A stretch of 64,000 nucleotides of DNA, from positions 1 to 64,000 of the forward strand of contig JBELBJ010000002.1 of NCBI GenBank assembly GCA_042095375.1, written 5' to 3'. Positions within the stretch are counted from its first letter, which is position 1. Each line of letters starts with the position of its first letter. Shown here one piece after another: positions 52,715 to 61,716 of the stretch. Origin of the DNA: GCA-2715645 sp042095375 (GTDB lineage Bacteria > Bacteroidota > Bacteroidia > Cytophagales > MED-G16). The position numbers were made by a program, and so were the translations under genes. A model generated the notes under the pieces. The model was not told the DNA's origin, did not search any database, and worked only from the letters and a program-made list of their open reading frames with translations.

Positions 52715-54211
52715 TTAATTATCTATTTTTTTAAATGCTTTTGGTAAAGAATCAATTAAATCTGTGGCCATCAAAGATTCTTCACCTAAATGTTTTGTAG
52801 TAATATCACCTGATAATCCATGAATGTATACACCCATAATCATTGCATCAAAAGGTTTATAGCCTCGACCAATTAAACCGGTAATAATTCCAGTTAATAC
52901 ATCTCCACTTCCACCTGTTGCCATTCCTGGATTTCCAGTTGTATTAATAAATAATTCACCATTAATATCTGTCATCATAGAAAAAGGACCTTTTATTAAA
53001 ATATTTAATTTAAATTTTTTACTTAGTTTTTTCTGAAGTTTGATTCGTTGATTAGAATCTTTATATGTCCCCACTAATCTTTTGAATTCCTTTGGATGTG
53101 GAGTTAATATAGAGTGGTTGGGTAAAAATTTTAAAATATTTTTATTTCTTGCTATAATGTTAATTGCATCAGCATCTATAACTAAAGGAATTTTTGCTAT
53201 TTTAATTAATTTTATAATAGCCTTCTCGGTATCCCTATGAAGCCCTATTCCTGGACCTATACCAATTGAATTAAAAACTTCTAATTTAGGAATTGCAGAT
53301 ATATGATTTTTTTTAGTATCGGTGATGGTCATTGCTTCAGGAACTGAAGTTTGAATTATTGATTCACCAATTTTTGGAACATATACAGAAAGAAGGCCTA
53401 TACCTGATTTTAAGGAAGCTTTACATGACATGATACAAGCACCCATTTTACCCCTACTACCAGAAATAATAAGACCATGCCCAAAGGTTCCCTTATGAGA
53501 AATTAAACTTCTACTAATTATTCTTTTTTTAATATCATCTTTTTCTATTAAAGATGCTGAAGGCAATAGTTTATCTAATACGTCTTTATCTAAACCAATA
53601 TCTGTTATAAGAACTTTGCCAATAAAATTTATATATTCAGGAAAAAAAAAGGATAATTTTGGCGTTTGGAATGTAAATATGTAATCTGAATTAAAAAAAA
53701 CATTTCCAAGTACTTCATTTGGTGAAATACCAGAAGGAATATCAATAGAAATTTTTTTACCCTTTAAATTATTTAAGTGTTTTATTAAACCCATACATGG
53801 GTCCTCTAATTTTCTAGATAAACCATATCCAAATAAACCATCTATTATAATTTCTGAATCTTTAATTTTAGAAATTATATTTTCATTTATATTAAAAATA
53901 GGAATTTTCTTATTCAAATTATTTAATTGGATTAAACAATCTTTAGATATTTTATTTTGATGATTTAAAAAAAACACTTTTACATTATATCCACTATCAT
54001 AAAGCTTATTTGATATAAGTAATGCATCACCTCCATTATTACCAAAACCGCAAAAAATTTGTAGGTTATTAGATTTAGAAAATTTTGATATAAACCAAGT
54101 TGTAAAACTCTCGCAAGCTCTTTCCATAAGTTTCAAAGAAGATATTCTCTGATTTTCAATGGTTTTAAGATCAAGACTTTTAAGGTTTGAAGAAGACAAA
54201 GCTTTAAGCAT
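52715..54211 (-). CDS. nnr: Bifunctional NAD(P)H-hydrate epimerase / ADP-dependent dehydratase
   Basis: A 498 aa repair enzyme for damaged NAD(P)H. The N-terminal YjeF_N epimerase domain (about 1-210) has CGFGNNGGDALLISNKLY; the C-terminal YjeF_C ADP-dependent (S)-NAD(P)H-hydrate dehydratase domain has GPGIGLHRDTE and the hallmark GNPGMATGGSGDVLTGIITGL. It is the last big gene of the icd-leu cluster, starting four bases after leuB. Confidence 0.94.
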   Translation of the reverse strand: MLKALSSSNLKSLDLKTIENQRISSLKLMERACESFTTWFISKFSKSNNLQIFCGFGNNGGDALLISNKLYDSGYNVKVFFLNHQNKISKDCLIQLNNLNKKIPIFNINENIISKIKDSEIIIDGLFGYGLSRKLEDPCMGLIKHLNNLKGKKISIDIPSGISPNEVLGNVFFNSDYIFTFQTPKLSFFFPEYINFIGKVLITDIGLDKDVLDKLLPSASLIEKDDIKKRIISRSLISHKGTFGHGLIISGSRGKMGACIMSCKASLKSGIGLLSVYVPKIGESIIQTSVPEAMTITDTKKNHISAIPKLEVFNSIGIGPGIGLHRDTEKAIIKLIKIAKIPLVIDADAINIIARNKNILKFLPNHSILTPHPKEFKRLVGTYKDSNQRIKLQKKLSKKFKLNILIKGPFSMMTDINGELFINTTGNPGMATGGSGDVLTGIITGLIGRGYKPFDAMIMGVYIHGLSGDITTKHLGEESLMATDLIDSLPKAFKKIDN

Positions 54212-54215
54212 AAAA

Positions 54216-55286
54216 TTACTTAATCAATTGATCAACTCTATTTGCAATCCAATCACCTACTTCATTGGTTTTATAAAATTTATTATCATTGATATCTTCT
54301 GTAACTATTCCATTATTTAAAGCATCATTTACAGCATCAATAATAATTTTTTCTTCAAATCCCATATTAAAAGAATAATTAATCATCATCGCAGAAGATA
54401 AAATCATTGCCATTGGATTCGCAATATTTTTTCCTGCTACTTGGGGATAAGAACCATGTATTGGTTCAAACAAACTCATATCTTTTCCAACAGAAGCAGA
54501 TGGTAACATTCCTAATGAACCAGTTATTACTGAAGCTTCATCTGTAATTATATCTCCAAACATGTTTTCTGTTAATATAACATCAAAGTCAGAAGGGTTA
54601 GATATAATTTTCATAGCTGCATTATCAACAAATAAATAATCGACTTTCACATCAGAATAATTTTTAGAAATATTTTGAACAACTTGTCTCCATAATCTCG
54701 ATGTTGATAATACATTTGCTTTATCTACTAATGTAAGCTTTTTGTTTCTTTTTAAAGCCTCATTAAATGCTAAAAAAGAAATTCTTTCAATTTCACTTTT
54801 TTTATAAACACAAGTATCATAGGCTTTATTACCATCATCCGAAATTCCTTTTTTACCAAAATAAATTCCACCAGTTAACTCTCTAAAAACTATAAAATCT
54901 ACATTTTTAAGAATCTTATTTTTTAAAGGAGAATATTCAATTAAAGAATTATAAGTTTTTACAGGCCTTATATTAGCATATAAACCTAAAAATTTTCTCA
55001 TTTCTAACAATCCATCCTCTGGTCTAATTTTAGCTTTTGGATCATTATCATATTTTGGATCACCTATCGCTCCAAACAAGATTGCATCAGATGATTTACA
55101 AATATCTTTTGTATCATCTGGAAAAGGATTACCTTTTTTGTTTATTGCTGATGCCCCGACTAAAGCTTTAGAATAGTTAAATTTTATTTTACTTTTTTTT
55201 GAAATAATATCCAAAACTTTAATAGCTTCTTTCATTACCTCAGGACCAATACCATCTCCTTCTAATACAGCAATATTTTTTATCAT
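54216..55286 (-). CDS. leuB: 3-isopropylmalate dehydrogenase
   Basis: A 356 aa NAD-dependent decarboxylating dehydrogenase in leucine synthesis. It has EGDGIGPEVM (9-18), the substrate loop REDGLLEMRKFLGLYANIRPV, and ENMFGDIITDEASVITGSLGMLPSAS with the metal-binding Asp residues. The four-base overlap with leuD and the leu context favour LeuB over tartrate or isocitrate dehydrogenase. Confidence 0.95.
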   Translation of the reverse strand: MIKNIAVLEGDGIGPEVMKEAIKVLDIISKKSKIKFNYSKALVGASAINKKGNPFPDDTKDICKSSDAILFGAIGDPKYDNDPKAKIRPEDGLLEMRKFLGLYANIRPVKTYNSLIEYSPLKNKILKNVDFIVFRELTGGIYFGKKGISDDGNKAYDTCVYKKSEIERISFLAFNEALKRNKKLTLVDKANVLSTSRLWRQVVQNISKNYSDVKVDYLFVDNAAMKIISNPSDFDVILTENMFGDIITDEASVITGSLGMLPSASVGKDMSLFEPIHGSYPQVAGKNIANPMAMILSSAMMINYSFNMGFEEKIIIDAVNDALNNGIVTEDINDNKFYKTNEVGDWIANRVDQLIK

Positions 55287-55879
55287 ACTTTATTTAATTT
55301 TTCAAACTCTAAAATTGAATCTTTCTTATTATTCAAATAATCGATGTTATCATATCCATTAATTAGGCATGTTTTATTAAAACTATTAATACTAAATGAC
55401 TCATTGAATGATCCATTATTAGTAAAAAATGCTTGATTCTCCAAATCAACATTAAATTCAATTTTTTCATTATCTCTAATTAATTCAAAAACTTTACTTA
55501 AAGATTTTTCATTTAATTTTATGGTCAATAGACCATTATTTAATGCGTTATTGTTGAATATATCTGCAAAAAAACTACTAACTACTACTCTAAATCCAAA
55601 ATCATAAATTGCCCATGCAGCATGCTCTCTACTTGAACCACATCCGAAATTTCTTCCTGAAACCAATATTTTATTTTGATTATCTGATCTATTTAATATA
55701 AAATCAGTAATAGGTTTATTCATGTTATCATATCTCCAATCCCTAAATAAATTATCTCCAAAACCTTCCCTAGATATAGCTTTCAAAAATCTTGCTGGTA
55801 TAATTTGATCAGTATCGATATTCTCAATAGAAATCGGTGTTGCCTTAGATAAAATATTTTTAAATTTTTCCATAATCAA
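55283..55879 (-). CDS. leuD: 3-isopropylmalate dehydratase small subunit
   Basis: A 198 aa swivelling domain subunit that pairs with LeuC. Motifs are NIDTDQIIPARFLKA near the N-terminus, the LVSGRNFGCGSSREHAAWAI loop and FADIFNNNALNNGLL. It overlaps leuC and leuB by four bases each, so expression is tightly coupled. Confidence 0.96.
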   Translation of the reverse strand: MIMEKFKNILSKATPISIENIDTDQIIPARFLKAISREGFGDNLFRDWRYDNMNKPITDFILNRSDNQNKILVSGRNFGCGSSREHAAWAIYDFGFRVVVSSFFADIFNNNALNNGLLTIKLNEKSLSKVFELIRDNEKIEFNVDLENQAFFTNNGSFNESFSINSFNKTCLINGYDNIDYLNNKKDSILEFEKLNKV

Positions 55880-57273
55880 ATATAGTCTCTAACATCCGTT
55901 ACATATCCATTTACTGCTGTTGCAGCAGCAGTTAAAGGACTAGCTAGCATTGTTCTAGAGCCTGGTCCTTGCCTTCCTTCAAAATTTCTGTTTGAAGTAG
56001 AAACACAAAATTTACTTTTAGGTATCTTATCTTCGTTCATTGCAAGACAAGCAGAACAACCTGGTTGTCTAAATTCAAAACCTGCATTTTTAAATATCTT
56101 ATCTATTCCTTCTTCGACAGCCATCTTTTCTACTTGTTTAGATCCAGGAATAACCCATGCACTCACGCCAGATGCTTTTTGTTTTCCATCAATAAATTTT
56201 GCTGCTATTCTTAAATCCTCCATTCTTGAATTTGTACAACTACCTATAAAAACATAATCTATTTTTTTGTTTAATAAATGAGTTCCAGATTTTAAACCCA
56301 TATAATTCAAAGATTTATCAAATGAATCTTTAGATCCCTCCATTGGTAATTCAGGTATTTTATCTCTTATTTTCATTCCCATTCCAGGATTTGTTCCATA
56401 TGTTATCATTGGTTCAATATCTTTAGCATCAAATTTCATAACCTTATCATATTTAGCATTGCTATCAGAAACCAAAGTTTTCCAATACTTTACTTTATTA
56501 TCAAAATCAATACCATCAGGTGAAAATTTTTTATTTTTAACATAGTCAAAAGTTTTTTGATCAGGAGCAATCATACCTCCCCTAGCACCCATCTCAATAC
56601 TCATATTACAAATAGTCATTCTAGCTTCCATTGATAGAGAAGAAATTGTAGAACCAGAATATTCTACAAAATACCCTGTTCCACCTGAAGAGGAAATTTT
56701 TGAAATAATATATAATATTATATCCTTAGAAAAAACACCATTTTGTAATTCTCCATTTATTTCAATCAACATAGTTTTAGGTTTTTTTTGAAGTAAACAT
56801 TGAGTTGCTAATACCATTTCTACCTCACTTGTTCCTATTCCAAAAGCAATAGAACCAAATGCTCCATGTGTTGAAGTATGACTATCTCCACATACAATTG
56901 TCATCCCTGGTTGAGTTATACCAAGTTCTGGACCAATAACATGGACTATTCCTTGATATTTATGGCCAAGTCCATATAATTCAATTCCAAAATCTTTACA
57001 GTTTTTTGAAAGTTGGTTTAACTGATTTCTTGATAATTCTTCTTTAATTGGTAAATGTTGATTTAATGTGGGAACATTGTGATCAGCAGTTGCAATAGTT
57101 TTTTCAGGACGAAAAACCTTAATTCCTCTTTTTCTTAACCCTAAAAAAGCTTGAGGACTAGTTACCTCATGAATCAAATGCTTATCTATATACAGAATAC
57201 TTGGACCATCAGGAATTTCATCTACCACATGAGATTCCCATACTTTATCAAATAAGGTTTTAGGATGATTCAT
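55876..57273 (-). CDS. leuC: 3-isopropylmalate dehydratase large subunit
   Basis: A 465 aa aconitase-family enzyme with a [4Fe-4S] cluster bound by Cys in FIGSCTNSRMEDL and QPGCSACLAMNED. The N-terminus DKVWESHVVDEIPDGPSILYIDKHLIHEVTSPQAF is typical of LeuC and not of aconitase. It is followed by leuD with a four-base overlap. Confidence 0.96.
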   Translation of the reverse strand: MNHPKTLFDKVWESHVVDEIPDGPSILYIDKHLIHEVTSPQAFLGLRKRGIKVFRPEKTIATADHNVPTLNQHLPIKEELSRNQLNQLSKNCKDFGIELYGLGHKYQGIVHVIGPELGITQPGMTIVCGDSHTSTHGAFGSIAFGIGTSEVEMVLATQCLLQKKPKTMLIEINGELQNGVFSKDIILYIISKISSSGGTGYFVEYSGSTISSLSMEARMTICNMSIEMGARGGMIAPDQKTFDYVKNKKFSPDGIDFDNKVKYWKTLVSDSNAKYDKVMKFDAKDIEPMITYGTNPGMGMKIRDKIPELPMEGSKDSFDKSLNYMGLKSGTHLLNKKIDYVFIGSCTNSRMEDLRIAAKFIDGKQKASGVSAWVIPGSKQVEKMAVEEGIDKIFKNAGFEFRQPGCSACLAMNEDKIPKSKFCVSTSNRNFEGRQGPGSRTMLASPLTAAATAVNGYVTDVRDYI

Positions 57274-57282
57274 TTAAGTGAA

Positions 57283-58437
57283 TTATTTTTTTTTCTTAAC
57301 TAATTCATATAAATCTTCATCATGAATTAATTTCTTTCTATCTGCCATCTCAAGAAATTTTGTATAAATTGTTTCCAACTCAATTTTACTTAGTTTAATG
57401 CCCAATAAAGAAAGCCTATGTGATAATGCTGCTCTTCCACTTCTGGCGGTTAAGTCTATAGAAGAAGAGTCAACACCTACAACTTCAGGATCGATAATTT
57501 CATATGTTTCTCTATGCTTAAGAAAACCATCTTGATGTATTCCAGATGAATGAGCAAATGCATTAGCTCCTACTATTGCTTTATTTCTCTGAACAGGCAT
57601 ATTCATTAGTTTACTAACTTTTTTACTCAATGGAACAATTTTTTTTGTGTTAATACCAGTTCTAAAATTTAAATGTTTGTGAGCATGAATAGCCATTACT
57701 ACTTCCTCAAGAGAAGTATTTCCAGCTCTTTCTCCAATACCATTCATTGTTACTTCAACTTGTCGTGCACCGTTTTGTAATCCAGCTATTGAATTAGCTG
57801 TAGCCAATCCTAAATCATTATGACAATGAACTGAAATTGTAGCTTTATCAATATTAGGGACATTGTTTTTCAAAAACTTGATTTTTTCACCATACATATC
57901 AGGCAAATTATAACCAGTTGTATCAGCAATATTTATTACAGTAACACCTGCTTTAATTACTTCTTCAACCATTTTACATAAAAAACCTTGATCGGCTCTT
58001 CCAGCATCTTCAGGATAAAATTCAATATCATCAAAATATTTTGTAGCATATTTTACAGCTGATACAGCTTGATCTAAAACTTTTTCTCTTGTAGATTTAA
58101 ATTTATATTTGATATGAATATCTGAAGCGCCAATGCCTGTGTGAAGTCTTTTTCTTTTAGCATCCTTGAGAGATAAATTTGCCATATCGATATCCATTAC
58201 AACTGCTCTGCTAAGAGCACAAATAATAGGTTTTTTTACGTTTTTAGATATTTCTACAATAGAATTAAAATCCCCAGGACTTGAAATTGGAAAACCAGCT
58301 TCTAAAACATCAACTCCAAGATCCTCTAGATCTTTAGCAATCTCAACTTTTTCTTTTGAATTAAGCTGGCATCCAGGAACTTGTTCTCCATCCCTTAGCG
58401 TAGTATCAAAAACTATTATTTTTTCTTTTTTAGCCAC
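57283..58437 (-). CDS. leuA: 2-isopropylmalate synthase, short form without regulatory domain
   Basis: A 384 aa Claisen-type acyltransferase. The N-terminal FDTTLRDGEQVPGCQLNSKEK and the later ISVHCHNDLGLATANSIAGLQNGARQVEVTMNGIGERAGN, with the metal-binding HxH, place it in the isopropylmalate/homocitrate synthase family. The C-terminal LeuA allosteric domain (about 120 residues in the long form) is missing. The leu operon context makes isopropylmalate synthase the likely activity; feedback by leucine through that domain is not expected. Confidence 0.92.
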   Translation of the reverse strand: MAKKEKIIVFDTTLRDGEQVPGCQLNSKEKVEIAKDLEDLGVDVLEAGFPISSPGDFNSIVEISKNVKKPIICALSRAVVMDIDMANLSLKDAKRKRLHTGIGASDIHIKYKFKSTREKVLDQAVSAVKYATKYFDDIEFYPEDAGRADQGFLCKMVEEVIKAGVTVINIADTTGYNLPDMYGEKIKFLKNNVPNIDKATISVHCHNDLGLATANSIAGLQNGARQVEVTMNGIGERAGNTSLEEVVMAIHAHKHLNFRTGINTKKIVPLSKKVSKLMNMPVQRNKAIVGANAFAHSSGIHQDGFLKHRETYEIIDPEVVGVDSSSIDLTARSGRAALSHRLSLLGIKLSKIELETIYTKFLEMADRKKLIHDEDLYELVKKKK

Positions 58438-58440
58438 AGA

Positions 58441-59667
58441 TTACATGTTTTTTATAATTTCTTCACCAAATTCGGAACATGATAGTAAAGTTGCTTCATC
58501 CATTAATCTTTCAAAGTCATAAGTAACTTTTTTACTAGATATAGATTTTGTTATACCCTTATGAATAAGATTTTTAGCTTCGACCCATCCTAAATACTCT
58601 AACATCATAGCACCAGATAAAATAACTGAACCTGGGTTTACCTTATTTTTTCCTGCATATTTTGGTGCAGTTCCATGTGTAGCTTCAAAAATAGCATGAC
58701 CAGTTTCATAATTGATATTTGCTCCTGGAGCTATTCCAATTCCACCAACTATCGCAGCTAGAGCATCTGAAATATAATCTCCATTTAGGTTCATGGTTGC
58801 AACTACAGAATATTCTTTTGGCCTTAAAAGAATTTGTTGTAAAAAGGCATCAGCAATAACATCTTTAATAATTATTTTTCTATTTTCAATATTTATTTCT
58901 TGCCATGGCCCACCATCTAAATCATTAGCTCCAAATTCTTCTTTTGCTATTTTATACCCCCAATCTCTGAAAGAACCCTCCGTATATTTCATAATATTTC
59001 CTTTGTGGACAAAGGTGACTGAAGCTCTTTTATTTTTAATAGCGTAATCAATAGCAGATCTAACTAACCTTGAAGTTCCCTCTTCTGAAATTGGTTTTAA
59101 ACCTATTCCACTTGATTCTGGAAATCTTATTTTATCAAATTTTTGTTCAAAATTTTCTTTTAATAAAGATTTGATTTTTTCATTTTCTTTTGTGCCGTTC
59201 TCAAATTCAATTCCAGCATAAATATCTTCAGTATTTTCTCTAAAAATAACCATATCAGTAGTGCTTGGATCTTTAACAGGAGATGGGGTACCATCAAACC
59301 ATCTAACAGGTCTTACACATGCAAAAAGATCTAGCTTCTGTCTTAAAGCTACATTTAATGAAGTGATTCCACCTCCAACAGGTGTAGTAAGAGGACCTTT
59401 TATTCCAACTAAATATTTATTAAATGAATCAAGGGTTTCTTGAGGAAGCCATTCCCCAGTTTGATTAAATGCTTTTTCTCCAGCTAATACTTCTAACCAC
59501 TCAATTTTTTTTGAACCTGAATAAGCTTTTTCAACTGCATTGTCAATAACTTTTTTACTTGTAGACCAAATATCAATACCAATACCATCCCCTTCTATAA
59601 AGGGTATAATTGGATTGTTTCCAACAATTAGATTTTTATCTTTAATTGTAATAATATTTCCGTTCAT
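58441..59667 (-). CDS. icd: NADP-dependent isocitrate dehydrogenase
   Basis: A 408 aa enzyme of the E. coli Icd type: FIEGDGIGIDIW at the N-terminus, GIKGPLTTPVGGGITSLNVALRQKLDLFACVRPV, the substrate serine region FRENTEDIYAGIEF, and ATHGTAPKYAGKNKVNPGS with conserved cofactor contacts. It is the first gene of the run icd-leuA-leuC-leuD-leuB-nnr; leuA begins three bases after its stop. Confidence 0.95.
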   Translation of the reverse strand: MNGNIITIKDKNLIVGNNPIIPFIEGDGIGIDIWSTSKKVIDNAVEKAYSGSKKIEWLEVLAGEKAFNQTGEWLPQETLDSFNKYLVGIKGPLTTPVGGGITSLNVALRQKLDLFACVRPVRWFDGTPSPVKDPSTTDMVIFRENTEDIYAGIEFENGTKENEKIKSLLKENFEQKFDKIRFPESSGIGLKPISEEGTSRLVRSAIDYAIKNKRASVTFVHKGNIMKYTEGSFRDWGYKIAKEEFGANDLDGGPWQEINIENRKIIIKDVIADAFLQQILLRPKEYSVVATMNLNGDYISDALAAIVGGIGIAPGANINYETGHAIFEATHGTAPKYAGKNKVNPGSVILSGAMMLEYLGWVEAKNLIHKGITKSISSKKVTYDFERLMDEATLLSCSEFGEEIIKNM

Positions 59668-59753
59668 ATTTTTACTTTAAATTAAGGCATGTAATTTAGA
59701 TATTTTTTAAGAAAATGATACCTTATTTATAAATTTTAGAAACTTAGGTTGAT

Positions 59754-60308
59754 TTATTTCCATTTTATGTTACACCCCATACTTGGAAGTTGATTGTCAT
59801 CAATTTCATTTTCTGAAATAAAATTATCAATTGCAAATCTTAAATCTTTACCGGTTGATATTTTTCCGCTACCAGGTGAAGAATCATCCATTCTTCCACG
59901 ATATATAAGTGAATTATTTTTATCAAAAAAATAAAATTCCGGGGTACACTCAGCCATATATTTTTTTGCAATTTCTTGTGATTCGTCATATAGGTATGGA
60001 ATTGAAAGGCCAAGATCTTTAAAAAGAATTTTCATATTTTCAGGAGAATCTTGAGGATAATTTTCTACATCATTAGAACTTATTGCAACAAACTCAATTT
60101 TCTTTTTAACATATTCATTAATTAACTTCACAAGCTGATCATGATAATGGATAACATATGGACAATGATTACATATAAACATTATAACCTTACCACATTC
60201 ATCAGATAAATTATTTGAAGAAAATTTTTCGCCTGTAATAACATTAGGAAGATCAAAACTTGGAAGTTTTGTAGTTAATGGAAGCATTTTTGAATAAGTT
60301 AATGACAT
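59754..60308 (-). CDS. Thioredoxin-like/peroxiredoxin-family protein
   Basis: A 184 aa redoxin domain protein. The active-site segment is MFICNHCPYVIHYHDQL, a CxxC in a CNHC context. LPSFDLPNVITGEKFSSNNL and RGRMDDSSPGSG (toward the C-terminus) match a group of cytosolic thioredoxin-like proteins common in Bacteroidota. There is no signal peptide. The redox partner is unknown. Confidence 0.88.
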   Translation of the reverse strand: MSLTYSKMLPLTTKLPSFDLPNVITGEKFSSNNLSDECGKVIMFICNHCPYVIHYHDQLVKLINEYVKKKIEFVAISSNDVENYPQDSPENMKILFKDLGLSIPYLYDESQEIAKKYMAECTPEFYFFDKNNSLIYRGRMDDSSPGSGKISTGKDLRFAIDNFISENEIDDNQLPSMGCNIKWK

Positions 60309-60412
60309 ATCAAATAATGTTTTTTTAAAGCTTAAATATAATATTTCAAATTAAAATTAATTTGTAATCTTTATTAAATTTTCTATATTCATCTAAATAA
60401 ATCAATACAAAA

Positions 60413-61687
60413 ATGAAAATCAGTATATTTTTTACCACAATTCTATTACTTTCTTATAATATTTTACTTGGTCAAATCAAAGAACCCCCCGAAAGATTTA
60501 GAGGAGAAGGACCCTTTGATCAACTAATAATTAGAGGGGCCACGTTAATAAATGGAAATGGAGCACCGCCATCAGGGCCTGTAGATGTGATAGTAGAAGA
60601 TAATAAAATAATAAGCATAAGAAACGTTGGATATCCAGGTTTAAAAATAAAAGAAGAAAGAAGGCCTAAAGCGAAAGAGGGAGCAAAAGAAATAGATGCT
60701 CATGGTATGTATCTTTTACCAGGATTCATTGATATGCATGGGCATATTGGAGAAACAACTAAAGGAAGAGCTGACTATGTATATAAACTTTGGATGGCAC
60801 ACGGGATAACAACAATAAGAGACCCTAGCTGTGGAAATGGATTAAAGTGGGTTTTAAAACAAAAAGAAGACAGTAAAAAAAATAAGATTACTGCACCAAG
60901 AATTCTAGCCTATACTGGATTTGGACAAGGATCAAAAAATGGAATTAATTCACCTGAAGAAGCGAGAGAATGGGTAAGNNNNNNNNNNNNNNNNNNNNNN
61001 NNNNNNNNNNNNNNNNNNNNNNNNNNNNNNNNNNNNNNNNNNNNNNNNNNNNNNNNNNNNNNNNNNNNNNNNNNNNNNAGCAGGCTTGAATGGCATAAGG
61101 ATTATACAACCCCTACACTACTTAAGTTTTTTCTTCCAGGTAGAGATTCTCATGGAGCAGCATATTTTGATTGGGGAACAGAAAAGGAGTTGGAATGGAA
61201 AGAAAATTATAGGCTATGGATGACTTTTATAAATGAATACAAAAATAGAGGAGGTAGAGTTACAGCAGGAGCAGACTCAGGATATATGTATAATTTATAT
61301 GGTTTTGGCTATATTCAAGAGCTTGAACTTATTAGAGAATCTGGTTTTCATCCATTAGAAGTTATCAGATCTGCTACACTTAATGCAGCTGAAGCACTAG
61401 GTATGGAAAAAGAAATAGGCACAATTGAAGTTGGCAAATATGCGGATATGATTCTTATGGAAGAAAATCCATTGAAAAATCTCAAATACTTATATGGAAC
61501 TGGCGATATAAAAATTAATTCAAATAATGAAGCAATAAGGGTTGGTGGAATAAAATATACCATAAAAGACGGTATCATTTTTGATTCAAGGCAGCTTTTA
61601 GAAGATGCTAAAAAGATTGTAGATGAAGAAAAAGATGCAAACCCAGGATGGGAAAAATATTTTATGGATAAAGTTGAAAGACAATAG
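60413..61687 (+). CDS. Secreted amidohydrolase family protein, interrupted by an assembly gap
   Basis: A metal-dependent amidohydrolase with a signal peptide (about 1-20, ending LLGQ). Before the gap, DMHGHIGE carries the first metal-binding HxH pair, and HGITTIRDPSCG follows. After the gap come GGRVTAGADSGYMY and the typical C-terminal barrel and small domain (LNAAEALGMEKEIGTIEVGKYADMILME). The sequence between residues about 189 and 222 is unknown; the true protein is probably longer, because the Lys/His metal ligands of the middle barrel are not seen. The frame happens to agree across the 100 Ns. Confidence 0.8.
   Translation: MKISIFFTTILLLSYNILLGQIKEPPERFRGEGPFDQLIIRGATLINGNGAPPSGPVDVIVEDNKIISIRNVGYPGLKIKEERRPKAKEGAKEIDAHGMYLLPGFIDMHGHIGETTKGRADYVYKLWMAHGITTIRDPSCGNGLKWVLKQKEDSKKNKITAPRILAYTGFGQGSKNGINSPEEAREWVXXXXXXXXXXXXXXXXXXXXXXXXXXXXXXXXXXSRLEWHKDYTTPTLLKFFLPGRDSHGAAYFDWGTEKELEWKENYRLWMTFINEYKNRGGRVTAGADSGYMYNLYGFGYIQELELIRESGFHPLEVIRSATLNAAEALGMEKEIGTIEVGKYADMILMEENPLKNLKYLYGTGDIKINSNNEAIRVGGIKYTIKDGIIFDSRQLLEDAKKIVDEEKDANPGWEKYFMDKVERQ
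60979..61078. other. Scaffold gap (100 N)
   Basis: Exactly 100 N bases, the conventional placeholder for a gap of unknown size. The genes on either side belong to the same amidohydrolase, so the join is probably correct, but the gap length is not. Confidence 0.95.
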
Positions 61688-61716
61688 AGTTTAAAATTAG
61701 AAAATAGAGAAATAGC

